Source: Paludibacteraceae bacterium
GTDB taxonomy: Bacteria; Bacteroidota; Bacteroidia; Bacteroidales; Paludibacteraceae
Assembly: GCA_017542915.1 (NCBI GenBank)
Contig: JAFXWI010000017.1
Span: 1-24,922, forward strand
Reading direction: 5' to 3'
Length of the DNA: 24,922 nucleotides
Shown here: positions 15,806 to 24,321 of the stretch, piece after piece
Position numbering within the stretch: the first letter of the stretch is position 1
How the letters are laid out: every line of letters starts with the position of its first letter
Position numbers and translations under genes: made by a program
Notes under the pieces: model-generated
What the model was told of the DNA's origin: nothing
The model's input: only the letters and a program-made list of their open reading frames with translations
Database searches by the model: none

Positions 15806-17158
15806 ATGAAACGAATTTTATATATATCTTTGGCAATTACGCTGGTTTTTTTGACCGGATGTAAGAAAAGTGACAGTACTCAGGTGGACAAATCGGTAGC
15901 CCGACTCACCGCTTTCGCTTTCGTCAAAAACGACACCATGCCCGGTTTGGCGCAAGCTGTCTTCACCATCGAGGAACGCAACGACACCGGACTCGTCTGG
16001 AACAAAGACTCCATGCTCTACGGCACGAGCCTCAAGCGCGTCGTTCCCCGTTTTATGTTCGCTTCTACACCAAGCGCTGCTTTCCTCAGAATGCGCGACA
16101 CCGTCTATACCCTCACCGGTTACGACACCCTCGATTTCACGCGCACGCCTATCTACCTCTCTATCCGTTCGCAGGACAAGAAGAACACCAAGACCTATGA
16201 GATACGCGCTACGGTTCATCAGGCGGATCCGGATCTCTATACTTGGCAGGAACTCGCATCCAGTATCTACGGCAACTACGATAGTGAGCAACGCGTCGTG
16301 GAGTTCGGCAACGAGTTCGTCATGCTCGCTTCCGACGGTTTCTATATATCCGCTTGGCGTTCGCCGGACGGCATCAACTGGTCTCTGCCTACCAAACTGA
16401 ACGGACTCCCTGCCGGTACCAAAGTGCGTCAGATAGTTTGTAAGAACGACACCATCAATCATCAATACACCCTCTATTACGGTCAGGACAGCACCCTCTA
16501 CTCCAGTACCGACATCTACAACTGGACGGCTAAAAAAATGTCCCGTCCTATCGCTACCATGCTTCTGTACTGGAACGACCTTGTTTGGATGCTGACCGGC
16601 ACCGACGAACGCGATTACGAGTTAGCGTACCTGCAAGCAGACACCATCAAGCCAAGTGGTCTCATGCCTGCCGACGAGTTCCCTATCAGCGATTTCGCTA
16701 CCGTCACGTTCCTCAGTTCCAGCATGCGAGAGAGAGCAATGATCATCGGCGGTTTTGCGGAGAACGGCAAAGCCCTCAACACCCGTTGGAACCTCGAATA
16801 CTCCACGCATATCAAGGAGAACAACGGGTATCGTTTGCAGGAGTTCTCCATGGATCGCTCCACCTTCAAAGGCCTCACCGGCATCTCCGTCGTCTATTAT
16901 AACAACCAGTTGCTCCTCTTCGGTGGCATCGATGATCAGGCGAAGTATTTCGGCCGCGACATCCTCATGTCCAAAGACGAAGGACTCACTTGGACCAAAG
17001 CCGACACTGCCAAGAACCAACTGCCGGAGGCTTATCAGGCACGGCAGAAACAGAACGCCATCGTGCGGGACAATAACATCTACCTCTTCGGTGGACAGGA
17101 CACCAAAACGACCTATAGCGATGTCTATAAAGGCCGCCTCAACTCCATCGATTGGTAA
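15806..17158 (+). CDS. DUF6242-like lipoprotein with beta-propeller-type repeats
   Basis: A 450-residue predicted lipoprotein; the lipobox is LTGC with Cys19. The residues after Cys (KKSDST) lack the acidic run of known surface-export signals, so a periplasm-facing anchor is more likely. The N-terminal part (about 30-120), with NDTGLVWNKDSMLYGTSL and LYTW, resembles the DUF6242 family of Bacteroidota lipoproteins. The rest has propeller-like repeats: SPDGINW and SKDEGLTW are Asp-box (BNR) motifs, and MIIGGFAENGKAL, LLLFGGIDD and IYLFGGQD are kelch-like strands. The function is unknown; a structural or binding role in the envelope is plausible. No clear -33/-7 pair precedes it. It is followed by a 9-nt tandem array and then pgk. 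Confidence 0.85.
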   Translation: MKRILYISLAITLVFLTGCKKSDSTQVDKSVARLTAFAFVKNDTMPGLAQAVFTIEERNDTGLVWNKDSMLYGTSLKRVVPRFMFASTPSAAFLRMRDTVYTLTGYDTLDFTRTPIYLSIRSQDKKNTKTYEIRATVHQADPDLYTWQELASSIYGNYDSEQRVVEFGNEFVMLASDGFYISAWRSPDGINWSLPTKLNGLPAGTKVRQIVCKNDTINHQYTLYYGQDSTLYSSTDIYNWTAKKMSRPIATMLLYWNDLVWMLTGTDERDYELAYLQADTIKPSGLMPADEFPISDFATVTFLSSSMRERAMIIGGFAENGKALNTRWNLEYSTHIKENNGYRLQEFSMDRSTFKGLTGISVVYYNNQLLLFGGIDDQAKYFGRDILMSKDEGLTWTKADTAKNQLPEAYQARQKQNAIVRDNNIYLFGGQDTKTTYSDVYKGRLNSIDW

Positions 17159-17163
17159 AACCC

Positions 17164-17206
17164 ATCTAGAACATCTAGAATATCTAGAGCATCTAGGAAA
17201 TCTAGA
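17164..17206 (+). repeat. 9-nt tandem array between the lipoprotein and pgk
   Basis: ATCTAGA or ATCTAGG recurs five times at exact 9-nt spacing (17164, 17173, 17182, 17191, 17200), each with a palindromic TCTAGA-type core. It is the only array here whose unit is a multiple of three, and it lies clear of the stop codon. Confidence 0.9.
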
Positions 17207-17235
17207 AAACAATTAACAACAAAAATATTAACATT

Positions 17236-18486
17236 ATGACTATCAAAGATTACAAATTCGCCGGTAAGAAGGCGATCGTACGTGTAGATTTCAACGTACC
17301 TCTGGATGAAAATGGTAAGATCACAGATGACACCCGTATTCGTGGTGCGCTGCCGACCCTCAAACACATCCTTGATGAAGGCGGTGCCCTCATCATCATG
17401 AGCCACATGGGCAAACCCAAAGGCAAAGTACAGGCTAAGTTCAGCCTCAGCCAGATCGTAGACGCAGTAGCTGCTGCGCTCGGTCGCCCTGTTCAGTTCG
17501 CAGAGGACTGCGCTAAGGCTCAAGCTCAAGCAGCTGCCCTCAAACCGGGCGAGGTACTGCTTCTCGAGAACCTCCGTTTCTATCCGGAGGAGGAAGGCAA
17601 ACCGGTCGGCATCGAGAAAGAAGATCCCGCATACGAGCCTGCTAAGAAAGAGATGAAAGCGCGTCAGAAAGAGTTCGCTAAGACTCTTGCTTCCTACGCT
17701 GACTGCTACGTCATGGACGCTTTCGGTACGGCTCACCGCAAACATGCATCTACAGCTGTCATCGCTGATTATTTCGATGCAGACAACAAGATGCTCGGCT
17801 TCCTCATGGAGAAAGAGGTAGCAGCTGTGGACGCTATTCTCAAAGACATCAAACGTCCGTTCGTAGCTATCATGGGCGGTTCGAAAGTATCGTCGAAGAT
17901 CGGCATCATCGAGAACCTGCTCGGCAAAGTGGACAAACTCATCCTCTGCGGTGGAATGACCTATACCTTCGCTAAGGCGCACGGCGGTGAGATCGGTGGC
18001 TCTATCGTAGAGCTCGACAAACTCGACGTAGCTCTCGGTGTAGAGGAGTTGGCTAAGAAAAACGGCGTAGAACTCGTGCTCGCTCCGGATGCTATCTGCG
18101 CTGACTCGTTCAGCAACGACGCTAACCAGAAGGTATTCCCGTCTAACGCAATTCCGGAAGGCTGGGAAGGTCTCGATGCAGGTCCTGAGGCACAGAAGAA
18201 CTTCCGCAATGCAATCAAGGGCGCCAAGACGATTCTCTGGAACGGTCCTGCAGGTGTCTTCGAGTTCGATAATTTCTGCGATGGTAGCCGCGCTATCGGT
18301 GAGGCTATCGCAGAGGCTACTGCTGAAGGCGCATTCTCGCTCATCGGTGGTGGTGACTCCGTAGCGTGCGTTAACAAATTCGGTCTCGCAGACAAAGTTT
18401 CGTATATCTCTACCGGTGGTGGTGCCCTCCTCGAGGCTATCGAAGGTAAGATCCTCCCGGGTGTAGCAGCAATCAAAGGCGAATGA
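17236..18486 (+). CDS. pgk: Phosphoglycerate kinase
   Basis: Transfers phosphate from 1,3-bisphosphoglycerate to ADP in glycolysis, in the cytosol. At 416 residues it is a normal full-length enzyme. Landmarks are [27 protein letters not shown] (substrate-binding Asp, Asn and Arg), [38 protein letters not shown], and the nucleotide site [13 protein letters not shown] and GGGDSVACV, with STGGGALLE near the end. Codon choice is biased to GCT, GTA and CTC, unlike its neighbours, as expected for a highly expressed gene. ATG 17236 follows an AT-rich leader without a recognisable Shine-Dalgarno sequence. I see no TAnnTTTG box in the gap, so transcription may come from upstream or from a divergent promoter. 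Confidence 0.98.
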   Translation: MTIKDYKFAGKKAIVRVDFNVPLDENGKITDDTRIRGALPTLKHILDEGGALIIMSHMGKPKGKVQAKFSLSQIVDAVAAALGRPVQFAEDCAKAQAQAAALKPGEVLLLENLRFYPEEEGKPVGIEKEDPAYEPAKKEMKARQKEFAKTLASYADCYVMDAFGTAHRKHASTAVIADYFDADNKMLGFLMEKEVAAVDAILKDIKRPFVAIMGGSKVSSKIGIIENLLGKVDKLILCGGMTYTFAKAHGGEIGGSIVELDKLDVALGVEELAKKNGVELVLAPDAICADSFSNDANQKVFPSNAIPEGWEGLDAGPEAQKNFRNAIKGAKTILWNGPAGVFEFDNFCDGSRAIGEAIAEATAEGAFSLIGGGDSVACVNKFGLADKVSYISTGGGALLEAIEGKILPGVAAIKGE

Positions 18487-18514
18487 TTAATTAAAAATTA
18501 ATAATTAATATTTT
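18487..18514 (+). repeat. AT-rich 7-nt array after pgk
   Basis: TTAATTA, AAAATTA, ATAATTA, ATATTTT directly follow the pgk stop. The run ends in five T and is partly self-complementary, so it may also contribute to termination. Confidence 0.55.
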
Positions 18515-18530
18515 TCCCTCTCACTCGGCA

Positions 18531-18647
18531 TAGAGGGGTCCCCGACGGGCGCTAACGAAGTGCGTCCGGTGGGGAGAACGGAGGCATCGGTTGCCCGTTT
18601 ATTAAGCGGAGCGGTATAAACCAATGCACACCGATTGCCGAACGTGA
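18531..18647 (+). ncRNA. Candidate structured leader RNA upstream of the DUF3127 gene
   Basis: A GC-rich 117-nt non-coding stretch that can fold by hand into two hairpins. In the first, 18540-18552 pairs with 18562-18574 (four C-G pairs, one G-T pair, one mismatch, then six pairs) around a 9-nt loop. In the second, 18583-18591 pairs with 18630-18639 with one bulge, and inside it 18597-18602 pairs with 18616-18621. I recognise no known riboswitch or RNA class. It ends just before the DUF3127 start codon, so a cis-acting leader is more likely than a separate RNA gene. Confidence 0.35.
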
Positions 18648-19082
18648 ATGGAGTTAGTTGGAAAGATAATTCAAGTATTGCCTGCGCAGGAAGGCGTAGG
18701 TCGTAATGGCAACCCGTGGAAAGTACAGCCGTACGTACTCGAGACCCTCGATCAATACCCCCGTAAGGTACATTTCGAGGTGTTCGGTGAGGATCGTATC
18801 AAACAGAACCCCTGCGAGATTGACCAGTTAGTAACCATCAGTTTCGATATCGAGAGCCGCGAGTTCAACGGTCGTTGGTACACCTCGATCCGCGCATGGC
18901 GTATCCAGCAAGGCGATATGACTCAGGCAGCTGCTCCGGCTCCGGCTGCTGCTCCTGTAGCTGCTGCTCCGGCTGCAGCACCCGCTCCCGCGGCTCAACC
19001 GGCTGCTCCACAAGCAGAGGTTGCTAATGTAGATCCTTTTGACGCATCTGCCGGAGACGGTACAAGCGATCTGCCCTTCTGA
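18648..19082 (+). CDS. DUF3127 (OB-fold, SSB-like) protein
   Basis: A 144-residue protein. The N-terminal about 90 residues match DUF3127 as I know it from Bacteroidota: MELVGKIIQVLPAQEGVGRN, WKVQPYVLET, KVHFEVFGEDRIKQ, VTISFDIESREFNGRWYTSI and RAWRI. An Ala/Pro-rich linker (about 95-125) leads to an acidic end, NVDPFDASAGDGTSDLPF. That layout (OB-type domain, flexible linker, acidic tip ending in DLPF) parallels single-stranded DNA-binding protein, whose tip ends in DDIPF and recruits repair proteins. DNA binding is inferred, not shown. The stop overlaps the next start by one base (TGATG), and recO follows two genes on. Confidence 0.88.
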   Translation: MELVGKIIQVLPAQEGVGRNGNPWKVQPYVLETLDQYPRKVHFEVFGEDRIKQNPCEIDQLVTISFDIESREFNGRWYTSIRAWRIQQGDMTQAAAPAPAAAPVAAAPAAAPAPAAQPAAPQAEVANVDPFDASAGDGTSDLPF

Positions 19083-20059
19083 TGAAACGCTGGGTTAAAA
19101 TACTGATTCCAAGCCTCTTGCTGACGGCGGGCGTAGTCATCTGCGCCCTCCGTTGGCAAGCTTGGTTCGGGATGCCTGCCGAACCGCAGTGGACCGGCGA
19201 CACGATCGATTATGTCTTCCCTACTTTTGCGCAAGACACCGTGCCGGGCTTCGTCTATTCAAAGGACGGGTGGATAGACACCGTCTCCCCTCTGTCGCTC
19301 GACCTGATCCTGCTCGGTGACATCCATAACCGCCTCTCGCGCGAAGACTACGACTCCCTCGCAGCCCGTGTGCCGGAGGCAGATGCGGTAGTACAAGTGG
19401 GCGATTGGATGCATCGCGGTCAAAACTACTACCGTCAGCTCTTACTGCGCGAATGGACAGCAAGCCAGCTTTGCGGTCTGCCGGTCATCAACTGTCCCGG
19501 CAACCACGAGTATTCCAAAGGCATCCGTAAGACCCTCTCTCCCGTCTGGAGTGAGACCTTCCCGCAACCGTGCAACGGTCCCGAAGGCGTACCCGGCAAA
19601 CATTACTATGTCGATTTTCGGCATCTGCGTTATATCGTCATCGACTCTAATCCCCTTGTACGTCTGGTCTATCTGACGCGGACGCTCACATGGCTGCGCG
19701 AGGCGATGAGCACCGCCGGAGACCGCTATGTGGTGGTGATGATGCATCACCCTGTGCTCTCGGTGGCCAAAGGACGGTTCAACAGCCTCATCTATGCTAC
19801 TTTCCGTCACGCGCTCTCCGAGGTTGACCTTGCGGTAGCCGGGCATGACCACAGTTACATGCGCCGCACGCCTTTCGTCGTTCTCAACGCGTCCGGCAAA
19901 GGCAAAGAGCAACGCTACCATTTTCAGCCGCAGGTCACAGATACAGCCCAGACCTATTCGGTGCTGCATGTGCCCTATAACGGCGTAAACATGACCTTCA
20001 AGACTTACCGTCGCTCTGACGGACAAGTCATCGATTCCCTCTATGTCTGTCACGACTGA
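19082..20059 (+). CDS. Membrane-anchored calcineurin-like metallophosphoesterase
   Basis: A 325-residue predicted phosphoesterase with a two-metal active site, probably outside the inner membrane because it starts with a single hydrophobic anchor or uncleaved signal (KILIPSLLLTAGVVICAL, about 6-23). The five family motifs are in order: GDIH (Asp80, His82), GDWMHRG (Gly107, Asp108), GNHE (140-143), MMHHP, and GHDHSY. The substrate cannot be assigned. ATG 19082 overlaps the stop of the DUF3127 gene, and its own end overlaps recO by 17 nt, so the three are translated as one unit. All metal-ligand motifs are intact, so it is probably active. Confidence 0.9.
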   Translation: MKRWVKILIPSLLLTAGVVICALRWQAWFGMPAEPQWTGDTIDYVFPTFAQDTVPGFVYSKDGWIDTVSPLSLDLILLGDIHNRLSREDYDSLAARVPEADAVVQVGDWMHRGQNYYRQLLLREWTASQLCGLPVINCPGNHEYSKGIRKTLSPVWSETFPQPCNGPEGVPGKHYYVDFRHLRYIVIDSNPLVRLVYLTRTLTWLREAMSTAGDRYVVVMMHHPVLSVAKGRFNSLIYATFRHALSEVDLAVAGHDHSYMRRTPFVVLNASGKGKEQRYHFQPQVTDTAQTYSVLHVPYNGVNMTFKTYRRSDGQVIDSLYVCHD

Positions 20060-20660
20060 TGCGATAGTACTGTCGCTGCAGCCGCATTCCGACAAAGCGC
20101 ACGTACTGCACGCCTATACGCGTGCGGGCGGGCGCGTTAATTATATGGTGTATGGTCTCGGACGCAAACACCCTATCGGCATGTATATGCCTTTCTCCCT
20201 CGTCCAGATCACCGCTACCAATGATCCCCTGAAACCGCCCACCGTCAAAGAAGTCTGTCAGCGAAGCAGTCTGAGTCAGACTTGGAAGCGGTCTAACAGC
20301 GCCAGTGATCTCTACAAACAGTCCGTCCGCCTCTTCATAGCCGAAGTGCTCTATCACGTCCTGCGGCACCCGATGCCCGACGAGCCGATGTTCGATTTTC
20401 TGGAACACGCCGTAGAGATGCTCAGCGAGAGTGACGAACCGCAGAATTTCCATTTGGCTTTCCTCGCAGGTTTTGCTGCACAGTTAGGTTTCGGTATTCC
20501 CGAAGACGACGAACCCGCACATCGGGCACTTCTCAAAACACCCATCACTCGTGCAGAACGACAAGCACAACTTCGCGCCCTGTGCGCCTATTTCCAAGAA
20601 CACGTCGAAACATGGCAAACACCCCGTTCACTCGACATTTTGATGGAAGTTTTTGACTAA
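20043..20660 (+). CDS. recO: DNA repair protein RecO
   Basis: RecO loads RecA onto SSB-coated single-stranded DNA with RecR in gap repair. The 205 residues show the N-terminal OB-fold opening (TTDAIVLSLQPHSDKAHVLHAYTRAGGRVNYMVYGLGRK) in its usual form, here read as DAIVLSLQPHSDKAHVLHAY followed by GGRVNYMVYGLG. A helical domain follows (LYKQSVRLFIAEVLYHVLR) with FLAGFAAQLGFGIP. The Cys zinc site of some RecO proteins is absent, and the protein is shorter than the E. coli form. ATG 20043 lies within the end of the metallophosphoesterase gene. The DUF3127 protein in the same operon has an SSB-like tip, which would suit a RecO partner. Confidence 0.93.
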   Translation: MSVTTDAIVLSLQPHSDKAHVLHAYTRAGGRVNYMVYGLGRKHPIGMYMPFSLVQITATNDPLKPPTVKEVCQRSSLSQTWKRSNSASDLYKQSVRLFIAEVLYHVLRHPMPDEPMFDFLEHAVEMLSESDEPQNFHLAFLAGFAAQLGFGIPEDDEPAHRALLKTPITRAERQAQLRALCAYFQEHVETWQTPRSLDILMEVFD

Positions 20661-20704
20661 AAAGCACTAAAAATGCATGCAAAAGTAAAAAAAATGCAAA
20701 AATA

Positions 20705-20736
20705 TTTGCTCATGTCGCAAAAATGTTGTACCTTTG
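20705..20736 (+). promoter_or_regulatory. Bacteroidota-type promoter for rpmH
   Basis: TTTG at 20705-20708, a 20-nt spacer, and TACCTTTG at 20729-20736. Preceded by GTTG, as in the other promoters of the window. This is the best match to the full TTTG/TAnnTTTG consensus here. Confidence 0.88.
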
Positions 20737-20758
20737 CACGCTTTTTTGGTATAAACCC

Positions 20759-20772
20759 GCCCTGTGAAGGGC
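20759..20772 (+). promoter_or_regulatory. Hairpin in the rpmH leader
   Basis: GCCCT, loop GTGA (a GNRA-type tetraloop), AGGGC: a perfect 5-bp stem, 18 nt before the rpmH start. It could stabilise the mRNA or be a site for feedback by a ribosomal protein; neither is shown. Confidence 0.45.
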
Positions 20773-20790
20773 ATAAAATAGATTAAAACA

Positions 20791-20949
20791 ATGAAACGTA
20801 CATTCCAACCTTCCCAGCGTAAACGCCGTAACAAACACGGTTTTCTGGAGAGAATGGCTACCGCAAATGGTCGCCGCGTATTGGCTGCACGCCGTGCAAA
20901 AGGTCGTAAGAAATTGACTGTTGCCGACGAAGGACGCCACAAATTTTAA
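20791..20949 (+). CDS. rpmH: 50S ribosomal protein L34
   Basis: A 52-residue, strongly basic protein of the large ribosomal subunit. The sequence [20 protein letters not shown] and the following [20 protein letters not shown] is the classic L34 pattern (KRTFQPS..KR....GF..RM.T..GR.VL..RR.KGR). The C-terminus is extended by about 8 residues ([10 protein letters not shown]) compared with the shortest family members. It has its own promoter, a leader hairpin and a downstream terminator, so it is a single-gene transcript set between recO and rbfA. It is not next to dnaA or rnpA here. Confidence 0.97.
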   Translation: MKRTFQPSQRKRRNKHGFLERMATANGRRVLAARRAKGRKKLTVADEGRHKF

Positions 20950-20978
20950 TTGCAACTAAGATTGACAATGGACAAATA

Positions 20979-21011
20979 GGGAAAAGAGATGCGTCTCCTT
21001 TCCCTTTGTTT
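20979..21011 (+). terminator. Intrinsic terminator after rpmH
   Basis: GGGAAA, an A-C mismatch, GAGA, loop TGCG, TCTC, TTTCCC form a 26-nt hairpin (20979-21004) followed by the T-rich TTTGTTT. It ends about 30 nt downstream of the L34 stop codon. Confidence 0.85.
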
Positions 21012-21017
21012 GGTAAT

Positions 21018-21044
21018 TACGTACGCACGCACGTACACACACGC
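21018..21044. other. 27-nt strictly alternating pyrimidine-purine tract before rbfA
   Basis: From 21018 to 21044 every base alternates pyrimidine and purine: TACGTACG, then CACGCACG, then TACACACACGC. Such tracts, rich in CG and CA steps, favour Z-DNA. It ends two bases before the rbfA ATG, in the place where a ribosome binding site would be. Confidence 0.7.
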
Positions 21045-21046
21045 TT

Positions 21047-21388
21047 ATGGAATCAACAAGACAACACAAGATTGCAAGGCTCATTCAGAAAGATATGAGC
21101 GACATCCTCTTGCGCTACGCGCGCACTCTCTCGGGCACGCTTATCTCCGTGAGTGAGGTTCGCGTATCGCCCGATTTAGCGATTGCGCATATTTACCTCT
21201 CTATCTTCCCGCACGAGAAAGTGGCGCAAACGATGCAGCTCATCGAGGAGAACACCCATCGTTTCCGTGGTGAGTTAGGTGCATTGGAGAGACACCAACT
21301 GCGCATCATCCCCGAGGTCATCTTCCATCTCGATGAGACCATCGACCGCATGGAGCGCATTGATCAGTTACTTGCAGGAGACAAGTAA
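21047..21388 (+). CDS. rbfA: Ribosome-binding factor A
   Basis: A 113-residue KH-type RNA-binding protein that assists late 30S subunit and 16S rRNA 5'-end maturation. The family pattern is clear: RQHKIARLIQKDMSDILLR at the N-terminus, SVSEVRVSPDLAIAHIYLSI in the middle, and LRIIPEVIFHLDETIDRMER at the end, with the usual LRIIPEVxFxxDxxxxxxxR signature. ATG 21047 gives the normal length. It is preceded by the rpmH terminator and an unusual alternating tract; no -33/-7 pair is evident in the gap. An 8-nt tandem array separates it from the permease gene, a gene order common in Bacteroidales. Confidence 0.95.
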   Translation: MESTRQHKIARLIQKDMSDILLRYARTLSGTLISVSEVRVSPDLAIAHIYLSIFPHEKVAQTMQLIEENTHRFRGELGALERHQLRIIPEVIFHLDETIDRMERIDQLLAGDK

Positions 21389-21396
21389 GGTTTAAC

Positions 21397-21444
21397 GAGT
21401 TAACGAATAAACGAATTAACGAGTTAACGAATTAACGAATTAAC
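21397..21444 (+). repeat. 8-nt tandem array between rbfA and the permease gene
   Basis: Six 8-nt units of the GAATTAAC/GAGTTAAC type (the second is GAATAAAC). The array ends exactly one base before the GTG taken as the start of the permease. TAA is present in every unit. Confidence 0.93.
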
Positions 21445-22692
<1,248 letters not shown>

Positions 22693-22710
22693 TAGAGAAG
22701 TTGGTAAGTT

Positions 22711-23265
22711 ATGAAGAAGATAGTTTTTTGTTTTATCCTTCTTTGCCTGTTAACGGGTTGCAAGAAGGCGAAATACATCCAAGTTCACTCCTTTCCGGAG
22801 GTGTATGTGCTTGCTTACGAGCAGGATCATGGGCGTTGCTATGACTCCGTGCCCTATAGCGTGGTGTCGCTCGATCTCTATTCCGAAGGGCTCACCTTAG
22901 ACACAAATCACCGGATGCAAGGCTCGGGGTACAACCTCTACCTATCGGATATTTTCGTTCCGGACGACACCCTCGCCCCGGGAGAGTATACATCTCTCAA
23001 CACTAAACACTCAACACTAAACTCCTACACCTTCCTTCCCGGTAGGGATTTTGACGGCACGCCCAACGGCGCCTACTTGCTCACGATTGATCAGGGCAAA
23101 CTGCAATCCGTGCAACTCATCGATTCGGGTTATATAACCGTCTGCGACACTACGAACGGTCTGACCGATCTCCAATTCACGCTCTATTATACGAAAGACG
23201 GGCAAACCGTTACTACCTATACGCCTCATTTTCAAGGAGCACTTCAATCATGGCAAAACAAATAA
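22711..23265 (+). CDS. Small hypothetical lipoprotein
   Basis: A 184-residue predicted lipoprotein: [17 protein letters not shown], lipobox LTGC with Cys17, then KKAKY, which lacks an acidic surface-export run. The mature part has no motif I recognise. It contains short beta-type segments ([20 protein letters not shown], then [20 protein letters not shown]) and Tyr/Thr-rich strands. A 7-nt tandem array is translated in the middle (about residues 96-105, [12 protein letters not shown]). The ATG at 22711 follows the array that ends the permease gene, and the 3' end overlaps xerD by 16 nt, so it belongs to that transcript. The function is unknown. Confidence 0.78.
   Translation: MKKIVFCFILLCLLTGCKKAKYIQVHSFPEVYVLAYEQDHGRCYDSVPYSVVSLDLYSEGLTLDTNHRMQGSGYNLYLSDIFVPDDTLAPGEYTSLNTKHSTLNSYTFLPGRDFDGTPNGAYLLTIDQGKLQSVQLIDSGYITVCDTTNGLTDLQFTLYYTKDGQTVTTYTPHFQGALQSWQNK
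22996..23023 (+). repeat. 7-nt tandem array translated inside the small lipoprotein gene
   Basis: CTCAACA, CTAAACA, CTCAACA, CTAAACT: four 7-nt units with a 14-nt alternation. The length of 28 nt is not a multiple of three, so neighbouring bases must compensate for the frame. Confidence 0.88.
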
Positions 23266-24179
23266 CATCCGACCAAGCGCTTCTCAAAGAGTACCATACA
23301 TGGCTGCGTCTGGAGCGAGGCTATTCGCCCAATACCGTCGAGGCATACGAGATGGACTTGGACAAACTGCGTGAGTACTGCTCCACACACACCGACAAGA
23401 ACGACAAGCCGCTGGACTATGTGCATCTGGATTTTGAGGGCTTGGAGGCGTTTATCTTTGAGCAATTCAAGACCATCCGTTCGGAGGCAACGCAGGCACG
23501 GGTCTTGGCAGGTATTCATGCTTGGTATCGGTTTTTGCTTTACAAAGATTATATTGAGCAAGACCCCTCCGAGCTGTTGGAAGGTCCGCGCAAATCGAAA
23601 CATCTGCCTACCGTCCTTTCGCTGGATGAGGTCAACCGCATGATGGCGGCTATTGACCTGAGCACGAATGAGGGTCACCGCAATCGTGCGATGATGGAGA
23701 TGCTCTACGGCTCCGGGCTACGCGTGAGCGAACTGGTCGGACTTCAACTCAGTAAGATCTATCTCGACGAGCACTATATGCTGATTGAAGGCAAGGGTTC
23801 CAAACAGCGTCTGGTACCGATCTCTCCGGTGGCGGAAGAGTGGTTCGGCTACTGGCTCCAAGAGCGTGCTACATGGCCAGTCAAACCCGAGTTCCGCGAC
23901 ATCGCTTTCGTCAACCGGTACGGCAGACCCTTGACACGCGCTATGGTCTTCACGATTGTCCGGCGTCTATGCGAAGAGGCAGGTATCACCAAGACCGTCA
24001 GCCCGCACACGTTGCGTCACTCGTTTGCGACCCATCTGCTCCAGAACGGCGCCGACCTGCGCGTCATCCAGCAGCTCCTCGGGCACGAAGATCTGGCTAC
24101 CACCGAGATTTACACACATGTGGACGTACAAGATCTCCGCAAGGCGATACTGCTCTGTCATCCGGCGAATAAACATTAG
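23250..24179 (+). CDS. xerD: Tyrosine recombinase XerD
   Basis: Site-specific recombinase that resolves chromosome dimers at dif together with a partner Xer protein. The 309-residue length is usual. The N-terminal SAM-like domain ([20 protein letters not shown]) is followed by the catalytic domain with all active-site residues visible: Arg158 ([12 protein letters not shown]), Lys182 (EGKGSKQR), His253 and Arg256 ([11 protein letters not shown]), His279 ([10 protein letters not shown]) and Tyr288 (IYTHV). The close similarity to housekeeping Xer, and the absence of att-like repeats or phage genes, argue against a mobile-element integrase. XerD is preferred to XerC from overall resemblance only. 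ATG 23250 overlaps the upstream lipoprotein gene. The stop TAG lies in the first unit of a repeat array. Confidence 0.92.
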   Translation: MAKQITSDQALLKEYHTWLRLERGYSPNTVEAYEMDLDKLREYCSTHTDKNDKPLDYVHLDFEGLEAFIFEQFKTIRSEATQARVLAGIHAWYRFLLYKDYIEQDPSELLEGPRKSKHLPTVLSLDEVNRMMAAIDLSTNEGHRNRAMMEMLYGSGLRVSELVGLQLSKIYLDEHYMLIEGKGSKQRLVPISPVAEEWFGYWLQERATWPVKPEFRDIAFVNRYGRPLTRAMVFTIVRRLCEEAGITKTVSPHTLRHSFATHLLQNGADLRVIQQLLGHEDLATTEIYTHVDVQDLRKAILLCHPANKH

Positions 24180-24246
24180 TCGTTAGTCGTTGGTCCATAG
24201 ACAATTAAAAATTAAAAATTAAGAATTAAAAATTAGTCGTTAGTCG
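24176..24246 (+). repeat. Nested 7-nt arrays after xerD
   Basis: TTAGTCG, TTAGTCG, TTGGTCC (24176-24196), then AATTAAA, AATTAAA, AATTAAG, AATTAAA, AATTAGT (24203-24237), then TTAGTCG again, twice (24233-24246). One 7-nt array is thus framed by copies of another. The xerD stop TAG (24177-24179) is in the first unit. Confidence 0.9.
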
Positions 24247-24251
24247 AAAAT

Positions 24252-24321
24252 CTTACAGCGAATGAAATGAGCGGTCTTACAGCGAAGCGGTCTTACAGGC
24301 GGTTTATCGCCGGTCTTACAG
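24252..24321 (+). repeat. Dispersed CGGTCTTACAG repeats at the start of the DUF5686 gene
   Basis: CGGTCTTACAG occurs at 24272-24282, 24288-24298 and 24311-24321. A partial copy (CTTACAGCGAA, 24252-24262) lies upstream of the start codon and matches 24276-24286. The first and third copies are 39 nt apart and both read as Gly-Leu-Thr in frame; the second is in another frame. Confidence 0.8.

Noticed and set aside
17164..17206. 9-nt TCTAGA array as a terminator or operator array
   Set aside because: No T-run follows, and the arms are only within-unit palindromes; it is kept as a repeat only.
18487..18514. AT-rich run after pgk as a definite intrinsic terminator
   Set aside because: It lacks a GC stem; it may help termination, but the evidence is weak.
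20354..20548. Open frame antisense to recO and minus-strand frames over rpmH
   Set aside because: They overlap clearly identified genes and have no start context or recognisable product.
23250..24179. Phage or transposon integrase in place of XerD
   Set aside because: All neighbours are housekeeping genes, there are no flanking direct repeats of att type, and the sequence is Xer-like throughout.
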